Below are positions 35,370 to 48,200 of a stretch of 64,000 nt of DNA, piece after piece; position 1 is the first letter of the stretch, and each line of letters opens with the position of its first letter. The DNA lies in assembly GCA_040954595.2 (NCBI GenBank), contig CM082584.2:5394001-5458000 (forward strand). The letters run 5' to 3'. Both the position numbers and the translations under genes were made by a program. This DNA comes from Balanoglossus misakiensis (taxonomy: Eukaryota; Hemichordata). The notes under the pieces were generated by a model. It was given only the letters and a program-made list of their open reading frames with translations, was not told where the DNA came from and searched no databases.

Positions 35370-38300
35370 CTATTGCTTCGTTATTGTTTTAAGATGTAAA
35401 GTTGCACTGGGGACAAGTCCACACTCTTCAAGAGTCGCATTGTTATCCCTGTAAGTTTTGTTTGGAAAAGTTGTCAGGATATCGTACTTGGAGGAACTGC
35501 TGGCCCTGAAAAAAGAGAGATAGAAACAGATCAGCTGTGAAGAATAAAACACTGTGTAGTGATTCAGATTGAATCTGAATCAATTATTCATTAGTCACCA
35601 TGCATGGACATAATCTGGGTATCAACTTAACCCCTTCACCCCCAGTTCCCTCTTTAGAGGTCCAACCCTGCCATAGAAAACAATGGGTTTGGACCGAACC
35701 ATGGTGGTGAAAGGGTTAAAATAAGGTTTATCTGAGTGCATGCTCAAGCAGTCATACCAAAGCAAATCAATATTCTGAATTCATTTAAGAAATCTGTGAC
35801 TTTCTGTTCACATGGGAGATAGCCAGATTTCAGTGAGCAATCTTTGCTGGATACTAAAAGCAGAATGATATGTAATATATTCCACACACCTCTGTTCATT
35901 CAAGTACTGTCTAAGATCGCCAACTGTGTCGCTAAATTTCATTTTCAATATATATGTTTTCGCTCCTGTCTTAATTCTGAGTGTTGTCACATCTCTGGCT
36001 GATTTGGGGCGAGGTGAAGATGGGTTCTCAACCCTTGATCTCATTTCTTTCAATACAGGAGTCTCAACCACAGTTATATCTGCATGACCTGCATCAGCCT
36101 AGAAAAGATAAAGTTATATTAAAGTTGATTTGAATAGATAATTATTTCATCTGTCAGCAGTTTCATTCACAAGAATAGACAAGAATTAGTGTATTACAGC
36201 AGTGACGTAATACACATCAATTTCAATTTTTCACATTGAGACAAGTTCAATTCTCTCATTTCACTTGGTTTATAGTCAATATGAACATACGGGTACTAGT
36301 ACTTACGGTAACTGAAAATTGTAGTACCAAGCCTGACTAATGAGTTTATTGCACAGAGAAATCTTCTTTCCCATTTACTTTATCTGGTACATTGTACCGG
36401 TATATCTATAAACCAACCACTTGCCTCTCACACCATGCATGCTTTCTCAGTTCTTACAACTCAATGGTATTTTCTACATGTAGTATCTTCTTGTGCACAC
36501 AGAATCAGTTGAGAAAAAAGAAGATAGCATTCATTACAGTGTGTGTTGTGTCACAATTACCTGCAGAGTTTCACCCAAAGATGACCTCACATCAATCACT
36601 TTGCCTTCTTTGATGACAGATTTGGGTAATTTGGACAGGAACTGTTCAACTGTAAGTTGTGGTACTGAAAAGGGGAAAAGGGGGGAAAGTGTCATGACAG
36701 CTGTATTCTTCTGTGTGAAGGTTTAGGAGAATATTTTTTGACCAAAAATGAAAATTTCTGATATCAGAATTGAATTGAATTGAATTGAATTGAAACAAAC
36801 TGTCAGACAGACAGGCAAACATATATACATACATTCATGATAATGAAGATGGTAAACGATAAAGATGATAAACAATACACAAAGACATTAAGAATACCTG
36901 GTACATCACTGGTAACTCGTAATGAATGGTTGTCATCATACTTTGTGTTTGTTGATTTGTTTGTTGATCTGGCTATATTACTTGGTATCAACACTGACGG
37001 TTTCTGTTCACCTCCAAGTACTTGACCAATGCCAGGGAAATGTTCTCTGCGTCTCTTATCATCAAATAACATTTCTCTCCTATCTGTCACCTGGGTAGAC
37101 AAAGCAACTGGGTTATCAATTTTATTGTCATAAACCTTTATGATACATTTGCTATAGACTCGTCAATATTTCAATCTACTATGTCAAGTAGATGGTGTAT
37201 GATATTCCAATACACGTACTGATACAGTAGACAACTGTAAAAAATCCGCTTATTGCTAAATACGTTTTGCAACAGAATAAAAACCTTCTGCAGTCTACAT
37301 TTATTTTAAGCGAAGGGGAGGTGTTATAAATTTGTGATTACTACTAGTATGCACGACTATGAGGTAGTAAATAGTCAAAAGACATGGAGGTTTGTTCAGT
37401 GTAAGCAACTGAATGGCAAATTTAATTACACTCACCAAGATAGGAATCCCTTCCGGATATCTTGGTTGAAGTTCAGATGGAAAGTATCCATCCATTAAAT
37501 CTTGCACACATCGCTGTATAAAGCAAACCATAGAAAATGTAGTCATTAGAAAATAGCGCTGATAGCACTGTAGCTACTATAGACTTAGAAGGTCAAAATA
37601 TACACAGCAAAATACAAGATGGCAGGGACAAAGGACTGCTGACAAGTTCCTAATATGACAAAACAATTGTTCATGTAATGCTCACACTTTAATACAAATG
37701 TTAACGTACCGGTAGGTACGTACATACATACACATATAAATACATAATGACAGACATGCTGATGACAGATGTCAGACATAAAACCATTGCTAAAGCAAGC
37801 AATAGACTATAGCTAGCTTTACTGCATGAGAAAATTCGAGTGCTGCTTTTAAGCTTGGTTGCCAGAGAATCATTAATTTTTCAACCATACATCATGCATC
37901 ATCATCATCATCATACAGTTTCTGTAAATGTTATAAAAATGTTCCATAAACACCAATCCAGTTAATACTACGTAAATGGAATTAACAGACACTCTGTTTT
38001 CTTGACCAAATGTCCAAAATTTGAAAACTGGTTAGTCAATTAACTGAGATTGCTTGATATAATTTATGTCCTGGAAGACCAGAAATTCCATACACTTACC
38101 TGTGTCTCTTTTCCATCATATGATCTGAATGGTCCATTAAACATAAATATACCATTTGCATATAACGTCAATGTTATTGGTTCAGGGGCTCTTAATCTGG
38201 CGCCCCCTATAGTCTTCTGTACTCGTTGAACCCCTTCACCTGCTAGTATATTCAACTCTTTGACATTTTCAATGATTTTATCAAAATCTACGTGAAAATC

Positions 38301-41261
38301 TGGAGGAACTGAGGTACCTGGAAAAGGAAGAAAATTCCAAAGCAAAGGTTAGCTAACCATGGTTACTGTATTCACATTAGAAGTCATGGCTAACTTTTAC
38401 AGGTGTTACAGTTTGCTGGTATCTATACAAATGAGACCATATCCAACATACACAGATTCCGGAACTTATTGGTCACATCTGTCAATCGGATCACTATGAC
38501 AGCAAATTGAACCCATGTAAGCAATGCAAGTCTTACCAGGTCTCCACACATCTCCATCTCCATTCTCCTCATCTGATGACGGTAACATTTCATATTCGTT
38601 GTCAACTTTTCTCGCTTTTGAACTGTCACCAACCCAGATCATTCCATAGTCTGCTAAGAAATCCTGCATGAAAGACAAAAACAGAACAGAAATGTGTCAA
38701 GAGCAACAGGGTGATCTCACAAATAAATTTGTTTACATGGTAGTATAGTAGATTGTCCTGTGATCAACATTTCTTCATACATGAACTTTGACCACAAAAA
38801 CACATTTTGGCAGTGGTATTTCCATAGTTTTTTGCTTTTGAATTAATGATTTATTAAAATATTCCTATATACTGGGTACTCTTGCTGTTACTGTGTGACT
38901 CAAATCTGTCTCACATTTCTGCATATTTTGATGAAATTCCAATCTTTCAGTTTCACATTTCATTCAAGTGGGCAAGGCTTAATCTAAAAATCCATCCATG
39001 TTAGTTTGTTTGAAGCACACAAAAACTGAAAGTGTACTGGTATTTCAAATACCGTAGTCTGTGAATGAAAAGTACACACTTGGTTTATTAGTGCCCTCGC
39101 CATGAAGTCAGGAAAATTGTTTGAAAACATTACCTCCATTTCAAGTACTTGATCCTGCAAAGAAAGACATTTTTCTTCTAATTCTCTGACGCGAGCCGAG
39201 TCTTCACTTTGCCCACCTACAAGAGAAATGGGGTCATAAAATGTAGAGATATACCTGTAATATTTGAATACCTGTTTTGTAAGATATCATGTAAATCACT
39301 TTTTAGTTCCCAATCAGAAAAGAAGAGATTGATGCAGTCCCACCTTTATACTTGCCGAGTAGAAGACATTTTTCTTCGAGAATCTTGATTTTTTTGTCCT
39401 GCAAGAAGAAAGCAAGCAATTAATGCAACAGACATTTACAGATTGATGGCTACAAAAACTTTGATATTGGGAAAGAAAATCACCTGGCATGTTGTCTGTA
39501 TTTGTAATCTCCATAATAAAAGATACAATATTTGAACAATGTTGGTTGACAGACTACATAATTATTGTAACTCTCTGTTGTTAAATTCGGGATACCCAGA
39601 TGTTTTCATCCAACAGTCCTCATCCTTGGATGTTGACGAAATATCACAAAGGATGTCACATGTTGCACTACACTGGGGTTGGGGTTGGGGTGGGGTGGTG
39701 ATGCTGTATGCTTTGGAGTCAATCTACTTGGTGTTGAAATAACTGCATTTGACAATAAACTCATTATGCATAGATGCAGGTACATATATGTACTATGAGT
39801 CACAAAAACAGCAAAGAAGAACTCGACTCCCGGTATAATTTCTATCGTGAAGAAAATTTTGCCCTGTAAAAGGTCGATTTAATCAACTAGGTACATGTAC
39901 TTACTTTCTCGATGATTTCTTTGGCATAAAACGTTATTTTCTTCTCAAGCAGAGCAATTCTGCTCATCATGCTTGTCATCAGATCATAATCAGTTGGTGC
40001 TGTAAAGAACATAGTGAAATATGAACCAACAAAACTCAATAAAATTGCCATGTGAAAAAATTATGCTAGAAGGTACTAACTGTAATATGTATCTAATGAA
40101 TATCTAAGTTTGAACAATTGAAGAAAATCGGCCAGTGCCTTTTGATTTTGGCAATAATTTTAACATAACAATTTTGTTTACTGTTATGAAAATAAGCCAT
40201 GACACTATTAATAGACGTGCCTTGAGAGTTCAATGATGTTGTCTTCAGCATCTGTATGTTGCATAAAAGCTACCTGATCTTCTTGAGCATATTGTTCTAT
40301 TGAAACCATGGGTCATTACAAATAATATAAATTGTCAAAGAATTCTGAAAATTTACAAGAACATTTTTTTCCATTACAACATTTAGTTTGAATACCAACT
40401 TACGTGAGTTTGATATTGAAGATGCTGTACTACTTAATTTGGGCAACTGAAGTCCTGGTGACATACTTGTATCTCTGCTTCTGCTGGTGTAATTGTCATG
40501 GCGGCTGTAATTACTTTGTCTTGAACTTGTAATATCTGCTAGAAGTCTGTCGTCATCTTCTGTTGAAGACATACACAGAAAACACAATGTCACTTGTGTG
40601 ATTTAACCCCCCAGACATCAATGTCATGTTCTGACTATGTAACTGGTAATGAGCCTGCAGACGCAAATCTGTCCACAAAATAGCTTAAATCAAGTGGGGC
40701 AGTTACATGTACATGTATACCAAAAGAGTTGACCAAACACCACAAATGTGACAAATAGAAAAGACCAAAAACAAATACAGAACACTGGGGAGGGGGGGGG
40801 GGGGGGTGTTTACCCTGGCTTGAATGCAATGCTGGTGGCCAGTAATTTTGAATACTTGATGAGCTTGAATGCTAATTATATTGCAGGGATTTCAATATCT
40901 GTGTCATATGTTTCATCAATATTGATGTACTATTCTTTAGTTTAAATTATATGAACCTGCTAAAAATCTGTCATACAACTACATGTACCCCTAATGTATA
41001 TTGAAAGATTCTAAACGGACAACTTACCAGAGTAAGTAGGTACACGGAATGGCACTGACCTTTGCCTGAAATACAAAAACACAATACCTACAATTATCAA
41101 TTATCTCATGAGATCAACGCTGAAGCATCGAATCATATAGAGTTACATCATGTGTCTGTGGGAAATAGAGAAAGACCCAGTGCAGTAAAGGTTACTTACC
41201 CACGACCGCCAGGCAAGGCAGCTTTCTTAGACTTCTTCAGGTTTGACAAAGGACTGCTCAT
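35370..41261 (-). CDS. UBXN11: UBX domain-containing protein 11 (complete, 13 exons, 517 aa)
   Basis: Exons (5' to 3' on minus): 41261-41200, 41065-41028, 40559-40404, 39999-39905, 39398-39344, 39216-39134, 38663-38537, 38317-38100, 37513-37436, 37090-36898, 36664-36561, 36098-35890, 35505-35370. Total is 1,554 bp including TAG, phases continuous, length close to vertebrate UBXN11 (about 520 aa). N-terminus MSSPLSNLKKSKKAALPGGR is followed by a Ser-rich region, a coiled-coil stretch (about 90-163, with ALLEKKI, ILEEKC and ELEEKCLSLQDQVLEME), the conserved FLADYG(M)IWVG segment, a SEP domain (about 225-305: GGARLRAPEPITLTLYANGI, GPFRSYD, CVQDLMDGYFPSELQ, YPEGIP), the VEQFLSKLP segment and a C-terminal UBX domain (about 425-517: TLRIKTG, LRQYLN, FPNKTY, LEECGLVPSATLHLK). 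UBXN11 (SOCIUS) binds Rnd GTPases, and UBX domains generally recruit p97/VCP. The usual FPR cis-proline loop reads FPNK, so p97 binding may be altered. Confidence 0.93.
35627..35719. repeat. Family 1 MITE, copy j
   Basis: Full-length copy in the last UBXN11 intron (TTAACCCCTTCACCCCCAG ... GGTGGTGAAAGGGTTAA). Confidence 0.75.
36769..36794. repeat. (GAATT)n microsatellite
   Basis: About five GAATT units in a UBXN11 intron. Confidence 0.8.
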
Positions 41262-42276
41262 TTTTATCATGTACGGTTAGATATTCACCTTCCTTGACGC
41301 GTTGGCATAGAAACAAACTTCTCGACGCGAAGTTTACACTACCTGGATTCAGAGTGTGCACCGTACGAGAGTTTGGTCATTATATCAGCACTGTGTCAAA
41401 GCTGTACGATACCAAACTTATTAAGACAGTTTCCCGATGGTTATGCACCTTGAATGCCTAGCGGTATCACGAAGAATCACCTTTGGCTGATCATGGATAC
41501 CATTCACGTTGAAGATGTTGACACCGCGTCCGAAGACTTGTTGTCGCCATTTTGTTTGCCCTCAGGTGTTGAAAAACTGGCGAACTTTTGTTTATGACTC
41601 ATTTCGTCTTATCTGCGCGGAAGGGCGCCGTCTACACCGTCTATGACCTTTTGAAATATAACACAGTGAAAACATGTTTTGTTTTGGTATTACTTTTATT
41701 CTTAAGGATCGGGAATAAGAAACCAGGCGTTTTTCGGTCGATTTTACAAAAAAACTCTTCTTTGAATGTGGCCTTAGGCCAAAAAAAAAACAATAATAAT
41801 ACGACATCGTTATTTTTACTTCTGGGTTTACGAAGCTCTAAAAAGTTTAGGGTCGACGGGTTAAAATTAGGGTAGGTCAGGTAATAGGAACAGCACACAT
41901 TTCTTTATTGACCTTATCAATGTGCTTAATGTAAATTTCAAAATTAACATTACTTTTCCCATAAATTTGCCCAAAACAAACCACAACATATATCGGACAT
42001 AGAATCTGTGCGTTAATTTGGTAAACATTGTCTGATTCACCTGCATAAAGTTTTATGCAATTTACTTGTCTTGGAACCTTAACTTGAATGTATACTGCTT
42101 ACAATATGTGTTCGTCATCACCTTCTAGTATTACTTTCGTGTCACACTATATAATGTAACCACGAGTATAATCAAAGTTACTAAAAATGCTACTGTTTGA
42201 TAAGTAATATTCAAAGTTTTCTTTGCAAATCTATCAATCAAGTACTAGGCTCTGCATATCTGGTCTGGCTACCAGT
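41262..42276. other. Intergenic region: UBXN11 promoter and ALDH1 3'UTR
   Basis: The two minus-strand genes are in tandem, about 1.0 kb apart. The ALDH1 3'UTR likely ends near a minus-strand AATAAA at 41909-41904. The 300 bp nearest the UBXN11 start is richer in CpG and presumably holds its promoter. The stretch at about 41690-41880 (TTTACGAAGCTCTAAAAAG... and its AT-rich surroundings) looks like an old dispersed repeat, but no second copy was found here. Confidence 0.4.
41904..41909 (-). terminator. Polyadenylation signal candidate for the ALDH1 gene
   Basis: AATAAA on the minus strand, about 370 bp after the ALDH1 stop codon. It is the nearest canonical signal downstream of that gene. Confidence 0.4.
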
Positions 42277-45200
42277 CTATGGTTTCTGTGGTAGTTTGAT
42301 GGTGACCTGAAACGACATCCATAAGTCTGAAGTTAGTATTTCTGACATGGATACAAGAATGTAATACAAGAAGAATGATTAAAAGAATTATTAAAGTTGG
42401 ACCTCTATAGAGGGAACCAGGGGTGAAAGGGTTAAAGTGCGTCAACTTACAGTCTTAATCTCAGTGTACTCATCAAGTCCGTATTCACCACTGAAATGAA
42501 ACAAGATATTAATCAAATTTCAGACATCCAAGTACAATAAAAATCAAGACAACAAGCAATGTATCCTGATGCAGATAGGGTTTCTTATTTTGTTTTCTTA
42601 AAATGTCTATCCAGAAAGATATGTGTTTGCACTGTTAATTGCTTCACTTTCAAGTATTTGAATTATCAACTACTTGGCTACTATAAAAGCTTATATTTTC
42701 TTCAATCCAAAGCCAAAGTTGCCTATCATGGACATGCAGGTGGTCATGTGAAAGAAAGCAAACGCTAAAAGGCACTCAATTATAGCAAGTTTTTTTGAAG
42801 AGTAAAACTTACAGTTCTCGTCCACTGCCTGACATTTTGAATCCACCAAATGGTGATTGGGGACTAACAGCATTGTAACAATTCACCCTGACAAAAACAA
42901 CACACAATGGTTAAAGGTACATGTACACAGCCACTTTCAATTTACACACACCCATATATGGTGGCGCTCTTTTTTTCGCCTTTGCCCCCCACTGAAAATC
43001 TGTGATTGGCTAGATCTCAAGTTGCCATGGTAACTTTAGCTAAATTTGCATAGGTGACCGTATACCTTTAAATTTGAAAGTAATAAAATTTACAAAGTAC
43101 CAAGCGATAAATATGTTATTGACAAACATAACTATACCTGGTAAAATGTAATTAGGTTATCAAATATAATGATCCATTTTCCACTCATAGTGGACACTAT
43201 TAGAACTAATCTATATCATTTAAATAGTAAAAATAAAAGACCAAAAATAAACGACCAAAAATAGAAGACCAAATATATAAATATACAACCATCAGAAATA
43301 AACTAATAGAGAGTTTATGCAGTTCTTACCAAACAGATCCTGCTTGCAAGGCATTGCTGATTGTCAGAGCTTTGTCAATGTCTTTTGTGAAAACTGCAGC
43401 AGCAAGTCCATAATGAGTCTTGTTGGCTCTTTCAATGACCTCATCGATGTCCTTGAACTTCATGATTTGTTGCACAGGACCAAAGATCTAGGTTAGAAAC
43501 AAAATTAATCATAATATACAGTCAAACCTCTGTAAGTGGCCACCTCTATATAGTGGACACTTTGTTATAGTCCCTGTGCAATATAATTGACCTGTCTATA
43601 ATGGTCACCTGTCTATAAAGACCAGTTTAGGAAAGTCCCTTGACTGGTCACTATATACAGGTTTTACTGTACAAGACACGTCCAGCAAAACTTAAGCAGA
43701 TCTTGATCTTATCATGACAATACTATATACATGTATTGTTCTCATGTTGTGAGTGGAAAAAAAACTGTTTACGGACAGACAGACGGACACAGGCAATGCA
43801 ACAACATAGTACACATTTGGCACTTTGTACTAGTGTCAAATAAGACGACAAATCTATTTGCAAGTGTCTTCAGGGTTAAATGATGTTGACATCTGAACAG
43901 AAGGAATATTATGTATTTCTTTGCTTAGTTACATGTTTTAATCTGTATTATTTTTTTTTAATTCACTATTTTGGGTAGTGACGCATTTGTATAATTTACC
44001 TCTTCCTTAGCAATACGCATCTCATCCTTTACATCCGAGAAAACTGTACTCTCGATGAAGTAACCTTTGTCTCCATGGCGACCACCACCACATTCCAATT
44101 TGGCTCCTTCTTTCTTGCCACTTTCAATCAGTTCTAATATCTTGTCAAACTGGACGTCACTAATCTGCCAAAAAAGAATCAATGAAAGTTAAGCATGCAG
44201 ATTTGCATACATTTTCCATTATTTTAAGACCGGCGATCGTCTTATGCGCATCTTCATAATTTTGTTTGTACAAACATTATGTCCAATCCAATTGTTCTGC
44301 AAATTATGCGTTCGACGCATTCAAATAGTGGACTGCCTTAATCGCTTCCTTCCATATTTCATGTGCACCGTATAAGTAGACTTTATTTTGTCAGGCCTTT
44401 CACCAAATTTGCTGTCTTTTCCTGATCTCTGACACAGACTATGGTCGCCGCCATCTTGTCTGTTGTTAGGACAGCACACTGACCTTATTGGATTGACTGT
44501 ATACAATTTTTGTAACCAGACTCTCTGGTTTGGCACATGCGCATAATATGATTGTCGCCCTTTAAAGAATGCCTAATCATCCAATCATCATTTCTGTTCT
44601 AGGCAAACAATTCTTATTAAGTCACTAACCTGGGGACCAGACTCATTCTTGCTGTCAAACGGATCACCAATAGTACGTTTCTGGGCTCTTGCGACACTCT
44701 TCTTGACAAACTCATCGTATATGTCTTCCTGTACAAAGGTGCGAGAGCCAGCCACACACACTTGTCCCATGTTATTGAACAAGGCAAGATGAGCATTCTC
44801 CACAGCGAAGTCCACTGCAATTCAACAAGAAGAAAATATCTAGTGTAACTGGAAGTGTAATAGTGGTGTTCACACTGGCAACATTCAAGTAGGACCTAGT
44901 CCGGGCTAAATAGATTTGGTCCGTGCCAACACTATACTGAACCTGAATAAAGTTTGGCCTACAGTTTTCTAACCTCACTGGTCTTAAACAACAGCACTCT
45001 GACACTACAGTTTACAGGTTTCTTGCAATCTTTAATTACAAGAATTAAGGGCCGCAATTTAATTTAGAGTGGCATGTTATGTGCAATCAATGTAAAACTT
45101 AACTCACTTTCAACATCAGACAATATGATGTTAGGGCTCTTTCCACCAAGTTCAAGGGTCACTCTCTTCAGATTTGACTTCCCAGAAGCTTGCTGAATCA

Positions 45201-48200
45201 ATCTCCCAACCTACAAACATAAATTAACAGAACTGCAAATTTATCATTTTAAAATGTATAAGACATTCACAAAGACAACTAATTTTATTTTGGCCAAATC
45301 AAAGTGTGGAAAATACCTCAAAGTTTGCATTATTACTTTGAACTATCGTATGGCAGCAATGTATGCAAAATCTATTTTGCATACATTAAATGTGTCAAAG
45401 ATTTCAATATGTTCATGAATGATGATTCCTGCAACGCATGCGTGTGCATAATACATGTATTGATTACCTCGGTTGATCCTGTGAAGGAAATTTTATCAAT
45501 GTCCATATGCTCAGACAACGCTGCACCAGCTGTTGGTCCATATCCTGGTACCACATTAATTACACCAGGTGGAAACCCAACCTGTTGAACAGAGTTTCAT
45601 AAGTTCCACATTAGCTATACAATAATAGTATACCAGTACCTGTATGTGAAAGTATATGTTTAATCCTTTCAAGCCTGGCTTTCTGGGAACGTATCCGAAT
45701 TTCTCCTATACATAGGATATCCGGCCAGAAAGGGTTAAATATCCCAGGACAATGTCAAAAAAATCTTGAAGACTAATTTAGTTACATTTATTCAGAAAGA
45801 TTAGAATTATTTTACTTTTTTCTTCTTACTTGAATCTTGACATTCTAATAACAGCCTGACCAAAGAATTGAGTTAATTAGAAATGTACAAGAACAGAAAT
45901 GTTAAGCTAAATTATCAGTTTGAAATTTATCAAAGAATTATTCTTCTGATGTAAAACAATCTGATAATGACTGCATTCTGGAGAATGCAAATTGCTATAC
46001 ATGTAATGTCTTGACAATGAAACAATTATACTTTATAATTGAACAAACATTCTGAGGTCAATCAACAGAAAATATAATTGTTCCATTCAAAAAGACATAC
46101 CTCTTTGATCAGACTGGTAACATAGAGTGCAGTTAATGGGGTCTGTTCTGCTGGCTTGATAATACATGTACAACCACAAGTAACAGCCGGGGCCAGCTTC
46201 AGAAAAAAGAGCAGCAATGGAAAGTTCCAGGGTACAATCTGGCCACACACACCGATTGGTTCATGACGAGTGTAGCAGAAGAAGTTGCCATCTGTGAAGT
46301 AAAACAATGGCAGATGTAGATCTTACTTTAAAACGGGTTATTTTCGCTAGCAATTAATTTACGCGAAATATGCGAGAGCAAAAAAAAAGTCACATAAAAT
46401 GTTTTTCAGAGATGACGATGCAGTTGGTGAAATAGGAGAAAGCGAAACTTAATCCTCGCGCAACAGTTGCCACTTTTGAAATCGTGAAAATTTCCTGTCG
46501 CGAAAATAACCCGCTTTATAGTATGTCAATCCCAGCAGATGTTTCACACAGAAAAGTTTGCACACAAAAAAATGAAATCTGGCAAGATTCTTTTAGATTG
46601 TGAGAATTAAAATATCCATTTCTAACAAAATTCACACGATATTACATTCATGTGCACAGCTGATTTATCGGGTTTTATGTATCATACTACGACACATTCA
46701 AAGCTCACACTAAAGTTCAACTTAGTGTAACAACAAATAGACTTGCCAAAATGATCTGTCACATATATCACGTGAGGACATTCAGTTGATATGAATATAT
46801 GAGATATGAGATAACACAATGGTGATAGCTATCAACATAGGATTGAATACAATTGATATTCAGATAAATTTTCCAACTCAATGTATGCATCGGATAATTG
46901 AGATGACATGTGGGTCAATCACTCGAACAAAGGTCCGTTCAATAGATTATAAATGATCCGCACACTAAGTCACGATACAGCTGTGTTACTCAGCAATAAT
47001 ACTAGCCTAGAATCCAGATTAGTGTGTGTGTTTTTGCTATGCTCTGCACCAAAGAACACAATAGTTTCTAGTTCACAATAATACAGGATTTAGAAAGCTT
47101 TACATGTTACATTTTCAGCACAATGCTGATATCAACAAATACATGTTTTATCCATGGCTTTTGGCAAAATTGGAAAAAATGGTCTATTAACATCAAATTG
47201 GATCAAATCTTGTAATTTTATTATACTCTTAACACATTGTGTGGAAAACTGAATATAAATTAATGGGCCAGGTTAAGCTAACAAACGTCTGAGCTTCAGC
47301 ATAAAATGCAATATAATATCTTACCAACAGGAATGGTTTTTCCATGTATTTTATCAGCATACCCTGCATAATACTCAATCAGCCTTATTGCAAACTGCAT
47401 GTCTCCAAGAGCACTTTGATAAGGCTTTCCATTGTCTAAAGTTTCCAGTTTCTGTAAAAGACAAGTATCTCATGTCAAAGAAATATCTTCACTATCAGCA
47501 AAGCAGTTGTTGTAATAAAAAAATTGTTTGATTATTTTCAGAATTCCAGTTCTGAGTATCAGCAAATAACAGACTCAGCATGACCTATGTTAAAATATGA
47601 GTATAGAACAAATCCTTTATTCATATGGCCAACAGCTGTGTTGAAATCGTGGTGTGAATATAGCCTCACAACAGTGTTGTCAGTTAAGATATGCATATAG
47701 CAGATTTTATGATTGTTGTGACAATTAGTATGACCAGAGTAAAAATCCTGTAATTTTCTGTTCATCAATGAATGACAAAAAACTTGGTCTGTGCATATAA
47801 TGATGAGGAATATTATTGTCAAAAGAGTACTTACTGCAAGATATTCAATATCTCTTTGGACCAGTCCAGCTAACTTGTACAACATTTTCCCTCTGGCTGA
47901 TGCATCCATTGTACGCCATGTTGATCCTGGTTTGAATGCTTCTCTGGCAGCTTTGACTGCAAGATCTACATCAGCCTGCAAAGTGGATTGACGTGCAATT
48001 ATATTTTTGCATTATCCTTTAATTACAGGGGCATTAGCTGCAGTAGCTTTTGGCTTTATTTTCAGCATTTTTGTAGACTAGCCCACTAGTCGCTTGGTGA
48101 TTTTTAAATCTCAATACTTTTTGTGTTTTCGGTGGTTTTTTGTCTTAATAAATAATTTCAATACTTTTAGCGTGCATGCTTGCCTTTAGCGTGTTTGTTT

